Source: Holophagaceae bacterium UBA1801 (GTDB lineage: Bacteria > Acidobacteriota > Holophagae > Holophagales > Holophagaceae). From it: a stretch of 14,995 nucleotides of DNA. Below are positions 1-7,118 of the stretch, one piece after another (the stretch's first letter is position 1; every line of letters starts with the position of its first letter). The position numbers and the translations under genes were made by a program. The stretch is taken from positions 406-15,400 of the forward strand of contig DCFP01000186.1 in NCBI GenBank assembly GCA_002319925.1, given 5' to 3'. The notes beneath the pieces are model-generated. The model was not told where the DNA came from and searched no databases. It saw nothing but the letters and a program-made list of their open reading frames with translations.

Positions 1-602
1 CCAACGGCGCCGGGAAGACGACGACTCTGCGCGCCGTGAGCGGCCTCGAGAAGAGTGCGAGCGGATCCGTCGTGTTCAAAGGCAAGAACATCACCAACAT
101 GGAAGCCCATGAACTCGTGTCCATGGGCATCTCCCATGTGCCCGAAGGCCGCAAGATCTTCCCGACCCTGACGGTCAGGGAAAACCTGGAGCTGGCGGGC
201 TGGACCGTCAAGGACAAGACCACTGTGAAACACCGCATGGAGGAGGTCTTCGAACTGCTGCCGCGCATCAAGGAGCGCGTCAACCAGCTCGGCGGCACCC
301 TTTCCGGCGGTGAACAGCAGATGCTGGCCGTGGGCCGCGCCATCGTCACCGGCGGGGACATCCTCCTGCTGGACGAGCCCTCCATGGGCCTGGCTCCCGT
401 GCTCGTCGATGAGATTTTCGACAAGATTGTGGCCATCAACAAGAAGGGCACGACGGTCCTGCTCGTGGAACAGAACGCCTCCGAGGCGCTGCACATCGCG
501 GATTACGCGTATGTGCTGGAAGTGGGTTCCACCACCATTTCCGGTCCAGCCAAGGAAATCGCCGCGGATCCCCGTGTGCGTGAGGCTTACCTGGGCGTCT
601 AG
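1..602 (+). CDS. livF: Branched-chain amino acid ABC transporter ATP-binding protein LivF (5' end missing)
   Basis: ATPase subunit of the high-affinity branched-chain amino acid (LIV/HAAT) importer, acting on the cytoplasmic face of the inner membrane with LivG and the LivH/LivM permeases. The frame is open from base 3 and begins inside the Walker A loop (NGAGKTTT), so about 35 N-terminal residues lie outside the window; the GTG at 36 is internal and not the start. Visible motifs: the LivF-typical segment ISHVPEGRKIFPTLTV after the Q-loop region, the ABC signature LSGGEQQ, Walker B ILLLDEP, and LLVEQN in place of the usual H-loop histidine, which is characteristic of LivF. The protein ends with TAG at 600-602. 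A strong terminator follows at once, so livF is the last gene of its operon. LivG is the only serious alternative, and the VPEGR and VEQN motifs favour LivF. Confidence 0.95.
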   Translation, partial: NGAGKTTTLRAVSGLEKSASGSVVFKGKNITNMEAHELVSMGISHVPEGRKIFPTLTVRENLELAGWTVKDKTTVKHRMEEVFELLPRIKERVNQLGGTLSGGEQQMLAVGRAIVTGGDILLLDEPSMGLAPVLVDEIFDKIVAINKKGTTVLLVEQNASEALHIADYAYVLEVGSTTISGPAKEIAADPRVREAYLGV

Positions 603-619
603 CCTCAATCTTCACCCCT

Positions 620-663
620 TCGAGCGAGGGAAGGCCTCTTCGGCTGCCCCTCGCTCGATTTTT
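620..663 (+). terminator. Rho-independent terminator after livF
   Basis: Perfect 11-bp inverted repeat, tcgagcgaggg (620-630) against ccctcgctcga (648-658), with a 17-nt loop that can form a further short gcc/ggc stem, followed directly by TTTTT (659-663). It lies 18 bp after the livF stop and ends the transporter operon, so the downstream channel gene needs its own promoter. Confidence 0.93.
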
Positions 664-674
664 GTACCGCCCGC

Positions 675-680
675 TACACT
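675..680 (+). promoter_or_regulatory. Putative -10 box (TACACT) for a leaderless transcript of the K+ channel gene
   Basis: TACACT fits TANNNT and sits exactly 6 nt before the ATG at 687, so transcription would start at or next to the start codon. No Shine-Dalgarno sequence precedes that ATG, because the interval is filled by the terminator and this box. No good -35 is visible: the corresponding bases fall in the upstream terminator stem. sixA has the same arrangement, which strengthens the call. Confidence 0.5.
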
Positions 681-686
681 ACCGGT

Positions 687-1790
687 ATGTTCAGCCCTCC
701 GTTGAAGCAGGATCGCCATCATCCTGGCAAGGAACCTGGCAGGCGCGACGAGGGATCGAAGAATACATCGAGCATCCAGCACCCGATCTCGCGCCTGTGG
801 CGGACGATCTGTCTGCTGGCCATGGTGGTCCTGATCGGGGCGCTGGGCTATCACCACCTGGCCAGGATCGGCTATCTCGACAGTTTCTACATGGCCATCA
901 CGACCCTTTTCACGGTGGGATTCCGCGAAATGGGCGATGTGAATTCCGCTACCAAGCTGTTCACCATCTTTTACCTGATCACGGGCCTGGGCATCGCGAC
1001 GTACGCCATTTCCAGCCTCACGGCCCTCATCGTGGAAGGGGATCTAAAGGGCTATCTGAAGGAGCGCCGCATGGAGAAGAGGCTGGAAGCACTTCGCGAT
1101 CACATCATCGTCTGCGGCCTCGGCAAGGTGGGATTCCAGGCTGCCTGGGAGTTCAAGCAAGCCGGCATTCCCTTCGTGATCGTCGAGAAGCTGCCGTCCA
1201 AGTCCGGCAATCTCCGGCTCGAGGGAGACATCATCCTCATCGGGGATGCGCTGGATGAACTCGTGCTCACCAAGGCGGGCATCCATCAAGCGCGGGGCTT
1301 GATCGCCGCAGTCGGTTCGGATGCCGACAATGTCCTGGTCACCCTCACCGCCAAACAGATGGCGCCGGATCTGGTCGTGGTCGCCCGGGCCGCCCGCCTG
1401 GGCACGGAAAAAAAACTGAAGGCCGCCGGGGCGGATCACATCGTGAGCCCCTACGAAATCGGCGGACGCCGCATGGCTCAGCTCCTGCTGACGCCGGACT
1501 TGCTCAACTATGTGGATGTCATGGTGGACAAGAAGCCCGTGGAACTTGCCATCGAGCACATCCTTGTGAATCCCGGTTCGAGGATCGTCGGGGCCTCCAT
1601 GCGCGAGATCCGCCTCCGGGACGTCACGGGCGCGCTGGTCGCCGGGATCATCCGGCCGGGGGAAGGCCTGCGCTTCAATCCCAGGGGCAGCGAAGTGTTC
1701 GAAGCTGGTGATGTGCTGCTCGCCATGGGAACCCATCAGGCCCTGGAGAACCTGGAGCGGCTGGCCCGCGGTGATTCACCCGAATCCTGA
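687..1790 (+). CDS. Two-TM potassium channel with RCK (TrkA-N/TrkA-C) gating domains
   Basis: Predicted inner-membrane K+ channel or K+-related transporter, 367 aa. After a charged, probably disordered N-terminus (1-36) come TM1 (about 39-56), a pore helix (about 65-75), the filter region TVGFRE (76-81) and TM2 (about 89-114). An RCK_N Rossmann domain follows (about 138-265), with GxGxxG at G144/G146/G149 and acidic E167 at the end of the second strand, both typical of nucleotide binding. An RCK_C domain occupies about 285-360. The architecture matches MthK/Kch-like channels. The filter departs from canonical TVGYGD: Tyr is Phe, and the Gly-Asp pair is Arg-Glu, so ion selectivity cannot be assumed. 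The ATG at 687 is chosen because the -10-like TACACT lies just upstream; the next in-frame ATG falls within TM1. The gene stands alone between a terminator and a convergent protease gene. Family assignment is firm; function as a K+ conductor is inferred. Confidence 0.88.
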   Translation: MFSPPLKQDRHHPGKEPGRRDEGSKNTSSIQHPISRLWRTICLLAMVVLIGALGYHHLARIGYLDSFYMAITTLFTVGFREMGDVNSATKLFTIFYLITGLGIATYAISSLTALIVEGDLKGYLKERRMEKRLEALRDHIIVCGLGKVGFQAAWEFKQAGIPFVIVEKLPSKSGNLRLEGDIILIGDALDELVLTKAGIHQARGLIAAVGSDADNVLVTLTAKQMAPDLVVVARAARLGTEKKLKAAGADHIVSPYEIGGRRMAQLLLTPDLLNYVDVMVDKKPVELAIEHILVNPGSRIVGASMREIRLRDVTGALVAGIIRPGEGLRFNPRGSEVFEAGDVLLAMGTHQALENLERLARGDSPES

Positions 1791-1848
1791 AGCGCTCTGG
1801 TGGATGCCATGGGGGATAGGGATCCTGGCAGAAATGGAAGATCTTCCA

Positions 1849-1886
1849 AAACGAAGAGCAGCGGATCGCTCCGCTGCTCTTCGTTT
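1849..1886. terminator. Bidirectional hairpin terminator between convergent genes
   Basis: Perfect 17-bp inverted repeat, with arms 1849-1865 and 1870-1886 and the tetraloop tcgc. On the minus strand the stem runs into a T-run (cgttttgg); on the plus strand it runs into gtttcgtt. It lies between the channel gene stop (1790) and the protease gene stop (1902) and probably ends both transcripts. A 12-bp palindrome, GGAAGATCTTCC (1836-1847), sits right beside it. Confidence 0.85.
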
Positions 1887-1901
1887 CGTTGACTCAGTGG
1901 A

Positions 1902-4691
1902 TCAGAACGCGAGGACGAGCTGGTAGTCCTCGGCCGACTTCTGGCCGCCATCGTAGAGACGGATGTAGAAGGTCTCGGCATTGTGCCGGGCCCTGACACT
2001 CAGGTGCTTGAAGGGCCATCCCTGTCCGATCTCGATGATCCTGCCGCGCTCATCCACACAATCCATGCGGATGGAGGAGTAGTGGGGCTTCCAGGCCATG
2101 CCAGTCGTGGCCAGGGCGCTGAGCCGTTGGCCCTTGTTGAGGGTGACCTTGAAGACATCGATATCGCGCCGGGTTGCGATGGTGCCCGTCACGACGCCGG
2201 GCTTTGGAATCACATTGGCCAGGGCGCGGGTGTCGTTGGGTTCGGATTCCTGATACAGATGGATACCGCCATTCACGGTCAGCGTCGCTTCCTGGCTCGT
2301 GACGCTCACGGGAGTGGGCTCGCTGTCGGTGACGGTCACTTTGTAGAGCGTTCCGTCATCGGTGATACCAGTCGTGAACGAATAGGAAGGCGCGGTGGCG
2401 CCACTGATGGGAGCGCCGTTCTTGAACCACTGGTAGGTGTAGGGAGCCTTGCCGCCGGTGACAGCCACTGTAAAGGTTACTGAGGAGTGCACGTTCACCG
2501 TCTGATTCGCGGGCTGCTGGCTGATCGCGAGGGGCAGAATCTGTTCGTACTGGACATCGTCTAACCAGACCTTGTCCAGAGCGCCGGTGGTGTTGGAATC
2601 CTTTGCCCACTGCCAGCTGATCACGTGGGAGCCGGCGGGCACTTCGTAGCTCATCTGGTTCCAGTCGACTTCACCGCTGATGCGGTCCTGGGCCACGCCA
2701 TCGATCATGACCGTGTAGAAGTCGAAGCCCCGTTCGGTGCTGCCCTTCCACCAGAAGGAGAGGTTGCCGGGACCCGTCACGCGAGTCTGGATCGTGGTCT
2801 TGGCGTTGTCGGGGCAGAGGCCGTGAGCCGAGGTCGTGCCCTGGTGATAGTAGTCGCTATCCGTTTCCCAGGTGCCAACGGCCTTGAAGGTCAAGTTGCA
2901 GTTGTCCAGAGCCGCGCAATCCGCGAACACCGGAAGAACGATGGTCACGCCATCGCTGACATCGGACCAAGAGGAGTAGAGTCCGGCCGTGTTCATGGCC
3001 CGCACGCGGGCGTAGACCGGCTGACCGTCCCAGCGGCCCAGATCCGTCAGGGTCTTGGTGAGGACATTGCCCACCCGGCCATCGAATACATCGGAAGCAC
3101 CCGGTGTGGAACCCACCTGCAGGTAGTAGCCCACGATCTGGCCATCGGGATCCGCTGCGGTCCCCTGGGTCCAATTGAACGTGATCGCGTCCAGATTGGC
3201 GGTACCTGAGGGCTTGGTGGGCATGCCTTCCGGCGGTGTGACATCGGCGGGAATGCTGTACACATCGAAGCTCATGGCTGGAGCGGAAGCGGAGATGTTC
3301 CGGATTCCGAAGTTCGTCCAGGTTCCGTCGTAGCGGGAGGTATTGGGTAAGGTCGTCGGTCCGATCTCCTTGCCCGCGACGTAGAAATCCTCCGCATTCG
3401 CGTCGGCGGCGTTCGTCTCGATCTCCTCGAGGCCATCCGCCTCCATCAAGCGCAGGAGTTTGTGCTCGGTGAAGGAGTTGTCGTAGACGTAGTTGAAATT
3501 GTTCGAGTCCAGCCTGGAATCCACATGCCACACCAGCAGGCCGTCTCCGAGGATGGGCCGGTTGGCATCGTTTCCGGTCAGCTGCCGGTTCTGCACCATG
3601 TAGAACTCACCGAAAGGGGTGCTCGAGGTGGCTTCGGGCATGACGATGAGGGCGTCCTTGTTGGTGGACTGATCCCGCAGCGTCTTCGTGCCGGCGGAAA
3701 TCTTGGTGTCCACGACGTCCGGCGTGATCCAGTCCAGGAGCCACTTGCTGAAGCAGTTGTGGTCGCCGACCCAGTCCATCATGTCGAGTCCGCCGATGCC
3801 GCCCCGGGGGCCGACCGAATCGTCGTAGTCGTAGTAGTCAGGCAGGCCCAGCCCATGGCCCTGTTCGTGGATCAGCGTCTTGGGCGAGAACGGACCGTCG
3901 TATTTCATGTTTCCGTTCGTGTCCATGTAGCGCGATTCCCACTGCCAGCAGTACTTGCCGAAGCTCAGGCCGTCGAGCTTGAACGTATCGTCGTTGAACG
4001 CGGTCTGATAGCCCCACCAGAAATTGGCCCAGCCATTATCTGGCCCCGTCCAGACCACGGAGAAGAAGTCGACCTTGCCATCGCCATTGTTGTCGTACTG
4101 ATTGAAGGTCTGCCCCTGGTTGTGGAAATAGGTCAAAGCCTCTTTGATCAGGGCTTCGCGGCCCACCGTCGTCTGGGCCATGTCCGCGCGGTTGTAGCCA
4201 GGGCGGTACCACCCCATCACGTTGCCGGTGAGGTTCAGTTGATTGTAGGAAGAGCGGAGATAGAACTGCTTGTAACTTTCGTAAGGCGGCGGTACGTTGC
4301 TGTCGCCTGCGCCGAAGACCCGGCCTTCCACCTGCGCTCTCGAATTCACGGCCTCGTTGTGCGGGTAGTCATTGAAGTCGATAAGGATCGTGAAAACCTT
4401 CACGGTGCCCGTGGTCGGCATGTCCTTCCAGGCGGGCGGGGGTTCCGTAAGGATGCTCGGGGCGAGCAGGCCCTTCTCCATGGCCCGTTTCTTGAGCTTG
4501 TACTGGGCCCTCAGAAGCAGGTTGGGATTAACCTTCTGATTCCCGATGGCTTTTGCAAACTGGATGCGCTGTTGGAGCGTTCCATCCTTGATGTACTGCT
4601 GGATCATGTCTCGATCGGGGGGAACCATCGAGTAGGCAGTATTTACCGTTAGCAGGGCTCCGGCCAGGAACCGTGCGGAGAGCAAAGGCAT
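1902..4691 (-). CDS. Secreted M6-family zinc metalloprotease with Fn3-like, beta-sandwich, Ig-like and PPC domains
   Basis: Secreted protein of 929 aa, related to the immune inhibitor A (M6) peptidases. The start is ATG 4691, because AAGGAGGT lies 4 nt upstream and the first ~21 residues form a signal peptide (MPLLSAR, hydrophobic core, AYS). A propeptide-like stretch (22-92) precedes the catalytic domain. The zinc site is HEQGHGLGLPD at 275-285 (HExxHxxGxxD: H275, E276, H279, D285), followed by the M6-like GGLDMMDW (300-307). An EF-hand-like loop, DNNGDGKVD (200-208), could bind calcium. Downstream are an Fn3-like domain (about 484-588), a jelly-roll/MAM-like sandwich (about 590-717), an Ig-like domain (about 720-808) and a C-terminal PPC-type domain starting at ESEPNDT (815-821). 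Such tails usually mediate binding or secretion and may be trimmed. The gene is monocistronic. The substrate is unknown; extracellular protein degradation is the natural inference. Confidence 0.92.
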   Translation of the reverse strand: MPLLSARFLAGALLTVNTAYSMVPPDRDMIQQYIKDGTLQQRIQFAKAIGNQKVNPNLLLRAQYKLKKRAMEKGLLAPSILTEPPPAWKDMPTTGTVKVFTILIDFNDYPHNEAVNSRAQVEGRVFGAGDSNVPPPYESYKQFYLRSSYNQLNLTGNVMGWYRPGYNRADMAQTTVGREALIKEALTYFHNQGQTFNQYDNNGDGKVDFFSVVWTGPDNGWANFWWGYQTAFNDDTFKLDGLSFGKYCWQWESRYMDTNGNMKYDGPFSPKTLIHEQGHGLGLPDYYDYDDSVGPRGGIGGLDMMDWVGDHNCFSKWLLDWITPDVVDTKISAGTKTLRDQSTNKDALIVMPEATSSTPFGEFYMVQNRQLTGNDANRPILGDGLLVWHVDSRLDSNNFNYVYDNSFTEHKLLRLMEADGLEEIETNAADANAEDFYVAGKEIGPTTLPNTSRYDGTWTNFGIRNISASAPAMSFDVYSIPADVTPPEGMPTKPSGTANLDAITFNWTQGTAADPDGQIVGYYLQVGSTPGASDVFDGRVGNVLTKTLTDLGRWDGQPVYARVRAMNTAGLYSSWSDVSDGVTIVLPVFADCAALDNCNLTFKAVGTWETDSDYYHQGTTSAHGLCPDNAKTTIQTRVTGPGNLSFWWKGSTERGFDFYTVMIDGVAQDRISGEVDWNQMSYEVPAGSHVISWQWAKDSNTTGALDKVWLDDVQYEQILPLAISQQPANQTVNVHSSVTFTVAVTGGKAPYTYQWFKNGAPISGATAPSYSFTTGITDDGTLYKVTVTDSEPTPVSVTSQEATLTVNGGIHLYQESEPNDTRALANVIPKPGVVTGTIATRRDIDVFKVTLNKGQRLSALATTGMAWKPHYSSIRMDCVDERGRIIEIGQGWPFKHLSVRARHNAETFYIRLYDGGQKSAEDYQLVLAF

Positions 4692-4695
4692 ATTT

Positions 4696-4703
4696 ACCTC
4701 CTT
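4696..4703 (-). promoter_or_regulatory. Strong ribosome binding site that fixes the protease start
   Basis: AAGGAGGT on the minus strand, 4 nt before ATG 4691. A longer in-frame start at 4730 exists but would place 13 non-hydrophobic residues ahead of the signal peptide and has no comparable site, so 4691 is preferred. Confidence 0.9.
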
Positions 4704-4751
4704 GGATTGAAAGAAGCCGGAAAAGTACATAAGTTGGGTGGATCGAGAACC

Positions 4752-4780
4752 ATTGCACAGCCATCCCGGGTGAATGTCAA
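4752..4780 (-). promoter_or_regulatory. Sigma-70-type promoter of the protease gene
   Basis: On the minus strand a perfect -35 TTGACA (4780-4775) is followed after exactly 17 nt by TGCAAT (4757-4752), which matches TATAAT at four of six positions. Transcription would start near 4745 and give a leader of about 55 nt ending in the strong ribosome binding site. A TATGTA further downstream is an alternative -10 but has no -35. Confidence 0.55.
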
Positions 4781-4790
4781 TCCTGTTTCA

Positions 4791-4813
4791 GGAAAACATC
4801 CCGGGAAAACATC
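4791..4813. repeat. Tandem 10-bp direct repeats upstream of the protease promoter
   Basis: GGAAAACATC occurs twice (4791-4800 and 4804-4813), 13 bp apart centre to centre. Together with TGTTT (4784-4788) the first copy also makes a short inverted repeat, TGTTT-N5-AAACA. The block lies 10-33 bp upstream of the -35 box of the protease promoter, where activators or repressors commonly bind. A third shared word, CATCCCGGG, occurs at 4797-4805 and again at 4762-4770 within the promoter spacer. Regulatory function is inferred from position only. Confidence 0.4.
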
Positions 4814-4928
4814 ACGATCCTCTGCAGGCCTTCGGCCACCTTCCTTCACTCCTTCGAAGGGCTGGCCTTTGACCGTCTCTACCGGGCTGGATTGACGCTT
4901 CCGGCAGTTCTAATGGTGGCTTCTCTGC

Positions 4929-6473
4929 TCAGCCCTTTTTTTTGGAATATTTGTCCGTTCTGCGATCCATGGGGGAACGGCCTTCGGGGCGATTGAATGA
5001 ATTGGGCCCCTTGCGTGGTGCGCGATTCTTGTCCTCGTAGGACGCGGCGTTCTTTTTGTATGGATGAACCGGGCGCTCGCCCTTGGTTTCGAAGGTCTTC
5101 TGGCCCGGGGTCCAGCCAGGCTTCTCCCCTGGCCGGGGGGTGTAGCTTTTCTTTTCACGTCGGGGTTCAGCCTTCGGCACATCCGGGATATCGAATCCGC
5201 CGTGGGCTTCGTCTTCGATCAGGGAAAGCAGCGCGGCCACGAGGGGAGCCGATTCTCGCTGCGCGAGCATCGTCTTCGCCAGATCGAGAAAGGCGGGCGC
5301 GTTCTGGTCGTTCACACGGTTGGCCAATCGCTTGGCCCGCGCCTCCCGGATCTCCGCCTGGGTCGGCACGCCGCGCCAATCCAGCTGCAGGCCGCCGCGG
5401 CGGCCCCAAGCCAGCAGGATGCGGGATTCCTTGAAGCTCACCAGGGCCATGGAGGTGCCCTTGGCACCCGCGCGGCCCGTGCGGCCGGAACGGTGGATGT
5501 AGTTCTCGAACTGTGTGGGAATGCCCATATGCACCACGAGCGGCATGTTCTCCACGTCAATGCCGCGGGCCGCGACATCCGTGGCCACTAGGTAGCGCAG
5601 TTTGCCTTCCTTGAAGCTCGACATGATGCGGTTCCGGGCACCCTGGTTCAGGTCGCCGTGGAGGTAATCGGCGGCGAGACCCGCGTTGCGCAGGGCCTCA
5701 GCCACTTCCTCCGTCTGCTGCTTCATCTTGGTGAAGATGAGGGCCGCGCTGGGCTCATCCAGCAGCAGGAAGTTGACGAGGGCCTTGGTCTGGAGGTGAT
5801 CCGCCACCAGACAGGGCGTGTGCGTAATGTCCGCGTGCTGGGTGGCGCCGCCGGATTCCCCCAGCTGGATCTTGAAGGGATCCTTCAGGAAGCGCTTGGC
5901 CAGGCTGGCGATGGGGGCGGGCAGGGTGGCGGAGAAGAGGTAGGTCTGCGGGTTCTCGGGGATCCGCGCGAGGATGCGCTCCACATCCTCGATGAAGCCC
6001 ATGTTCAGCATCTCGTCACATTCGTCCAGCACCACCATGGAGACCTTGGAAAGATCCAGGCTCTGGCGCTCCAGATGATCCATGACGCGGCCCGGTGTGC
6101 CTACGATGACCGAGGCGCCGTAATGCAGGGCCTTGAGTTGGGGCACGTAGCTGAGGCCGCCCACCAACAGTGCGGCCGCCAGACGGGGCTGGACGCTCAT
6201 CAGTTCTTCGGAAACCTGCTGAGCCAGTTCGCGCGTGGGTGCCAGGATCAGGACTTGCGGGTGCTTGTCCGCAGTGAGGCGATGGAGCAGGGGCAGGCCG
6301 AAAGCCAGCGTCTTGCCGCTGCCGGTGCGGCTTTGCACGAGCAGGTCCCGGCCTTCGAGGCCGGGTTGGAAGCAGGCGGCCTGAACGGATGTAGGCGTGG
6401 CGAAGCCGCGGCGATCCAGCGCGGCCAAAAAGGGTTCGCTGCAGCCCAGGGCTGCAAAGGTGGTGGTGTTCAA
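4929..6473 (-). CDS. DEAD-box ATP-dependent RNA helicase (DECD variant) with basic tail
   Basis: Cytoplasmic RNA helicase of 514 aa, probably acting in ribosome assembly, mRNA turnover or cold adaptation. Motifs in order: Q-motif ending at Q31, motif I SRTGSGKT (48-55), Ia PTRELA (79-84), Ib TPGR (126-129), motif II DECD (150-153), motif III SAT (181-183), IV LIFTKMK (245-251), V ATDVAARGID (297-306), VI HRSGRTGRAG (327-336). A DeaD/RhlE-like linker (RGVPTQAEI, about 367-375) leads to a Lys/Arg/Pro-rich, probably disordered RNA-binding tail (about 433-514). Motif II has Cys in place of Ala. The start is TTG at 6473, the first start codon giving the Q-motif, with GGGAG 5-6 nt upstream; no ATG offers an intact N-terminus. 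It is divergent from sixA. No hairpin-plus-T terminator was found after it in 4692-4928. Subfamily (DeaD or RhlE) is unsettled. Confidence 0.93.
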   Translation of the reverse strand: MNTTTFAALGCSEPFLAALDRRGFATPTSVQAACFQPGLEGRDLLVQSRTGSGKTLAFGLPLLHRLTADKHPQVLILAPTRELAQQVSEELMSVQPRLAAALLVGGLSYVPQLKALHYGASVIVGTPGRVMDHLERQSLDLSKVSMVVLDECDEMLNMGFIEDVERILARIPENPQTYLFSATLPAPIASLAKRFLKDPFKIQLGESGGATQHADITHTPCLVADHLQTKALVNFLLLDEPSAALIFTKMKQQTEEVAEALRNAGLAADYLHGDLNQGARNRIMSSFKEGKLRYLVATDVAARGIDVENMPLVVHMGIPTQFENYIHRSGRTGRAGAKGTSMALVSFKESRILLAWGRRGGLQLDWRGVPTQAEIREARAKRLANRVNDQNAPAFLDLAKTMLAQRESAPLVAALLSLIEDEAHGGFDIPDVPKAEPRREKKSYTPRPGEKPGWTPGQKTFETKGERPVHPYKKNAASYEDKNRAPRKGPNSFNRPEGRSPMDRRTDKYSKKKG

Positions 6474-6623
6474 GGGTTCTCCCGGGGCGCTTGCCGGATG
6501 TGAATGGCGATAACTGCGCCTGCCGGTCTTGGCCCAAACGCATATGATCTCATTGGATGGCTTTTAAAGCGAGCGATGTTTTTCCAAGTGGCACCTATGG
6601 AACGCAGGCACTGCTCAACTCGC
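6474..6623. other. Divergent intergenic region between the helicase gene and sixA
   Basis: About 160 bp separating two divergent starts. Apart from the TAGACT box next to sixA I could not identify a convincing promoter for the helicase on the minus strand: TTGGGC with TTATCG 18 nt away is a poor match. An open frame from 6557 runs into sixA in another frame and lacks a ribosome binding site. Confidence 0.5.
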
Positions 6624-6629
6624 TAGACT
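6624..6629 (+). promoter_or_regulatory. Putative -10 box (TAGACT) for a leaderless sixA transcript
   Basis: TAGACT lies 6 nt before the sixA ATG, and no Shine-Dalgarno sequence precedes that ATG. Box, flanking cgc and spacing match those at the K+ channel gene (cgcTACACT-N6-ATG). No convincing -35 was seen at 16-18 bp upstream. Confidence 0.5.
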
Positions 6630-6635
6630 GGTTCC

Positions 6636-7112
6636 ATGATCACGCTCCTGTTCATACGCCATGGCATCGCCGAAGACTCCAAAGGAGTCGACTCGGAACG
6701 GGCCTTGACCGTCGAAGGCTGGGAGAAATCCCGCGCGGCCATGAAAGGCCTGGTGAAGCGCGGCTTCATTCCCACGCGGGGGGTCAGCAGTCCTTATCGG
6801 CGCGCCGCTGAGACGCTGGTGTGCCTGCAGGAAGCCACCGCCAATGGTTTCCCCGTGGGCTATTGGGATGGTTTGAAGCCCGGCGGACATCCCCGCAAGG
6901 CCGAAGACTGGCTCCGCGGTGAGCTGGCCGAAGCAGGCGAATTCGACGTTCTGGCATTCGTGAGCCACGAACCCTTCCTGTCCACTTTCATCCGGCACTT
7001 GACCAAGCGCTCCATCGAAGTGAAGAAGGCCAGCTGCACGGTCCTTCACTGGGACGGCAAGTCCTTCGAATTCGCGGCGCATTTCACACCCGCGGAATTG
7101 CGCGAAGACTGA
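6636..7112 (+). CDS. sixA: Phosphohistidine phosphatase SixA
   Basis: Histidine-phosphatase superfamily enzyme of 158 aa, close to the ~160 aa of E. coli SixA. SixA removes phosphate from histidine phosphoproteins, such as phosphotransfer domains or the nitrogen-PTS protein NPr in E. coli. The catalytic RHG motif is at the N-terminus (LLFIRHGIAED, RHG at about 7-9), followed by SSPYRRAAETL (the second conserved Arg region) and VSHEPFLS (the second catalytic His), in the order expected for the small SixA type without insertions. The start is ATG 6636, immediately before the first strand of the fold, with a leaderless-type promoter. The helicase is divergent upstream. Downstream the stop is only 6 bp from the end of the convergent pqiC, with no terminator between. 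The target phosphoprotein cannot be told from this window. Confidence 0.9.
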   Translation: MITLLFIRHGIAEDSKGVDSERALTVEGWEKSRAAMKGLVKRGFIPTRGVSSPYRRAAETLVCLQEATANGFPVGYWDGLKPGGHPRKAEDWLRGELAEAGEFDVLAFVSHEPFLSTFIRHLTKRSIEVKKASCTVLHWDGKSFEFAAHFTPAELRED

Positions 7113-7118
7113 CCGGAT

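Noticed and set aside
3462..4652. 396-codon plus-strand open frame opposite the protease catalytic domain
   Set aside because: It is a mirror of the M6 protease reading frame, with no ribosome binding site and no recognisable family. The protease has signal peptide, zinc motif and promoter evidence.
4830..4865. Hairpins ggcc-ttc-ggcc and the palindrome ccttcgaagg as a helicase terminator
   Set aside because: Short stems with no T-run on the minus strand, so intrinsic termination is not supported.
5658..6503. 281-codon plus-strand open frame opposite the helicase
   Set aside because: Antisense shadow of the conserved helicase motifs; the product is Gly/Gln/His-rich with no family resemblance.
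6557..6811. 84-codon plus-strand frame starting before sixA
   Set aside because: No ribosome binding site, overlaps sixA in a different frame, and turns Arg/His-rich once inside sixA. Only its first 25 or so residues look protein-like.
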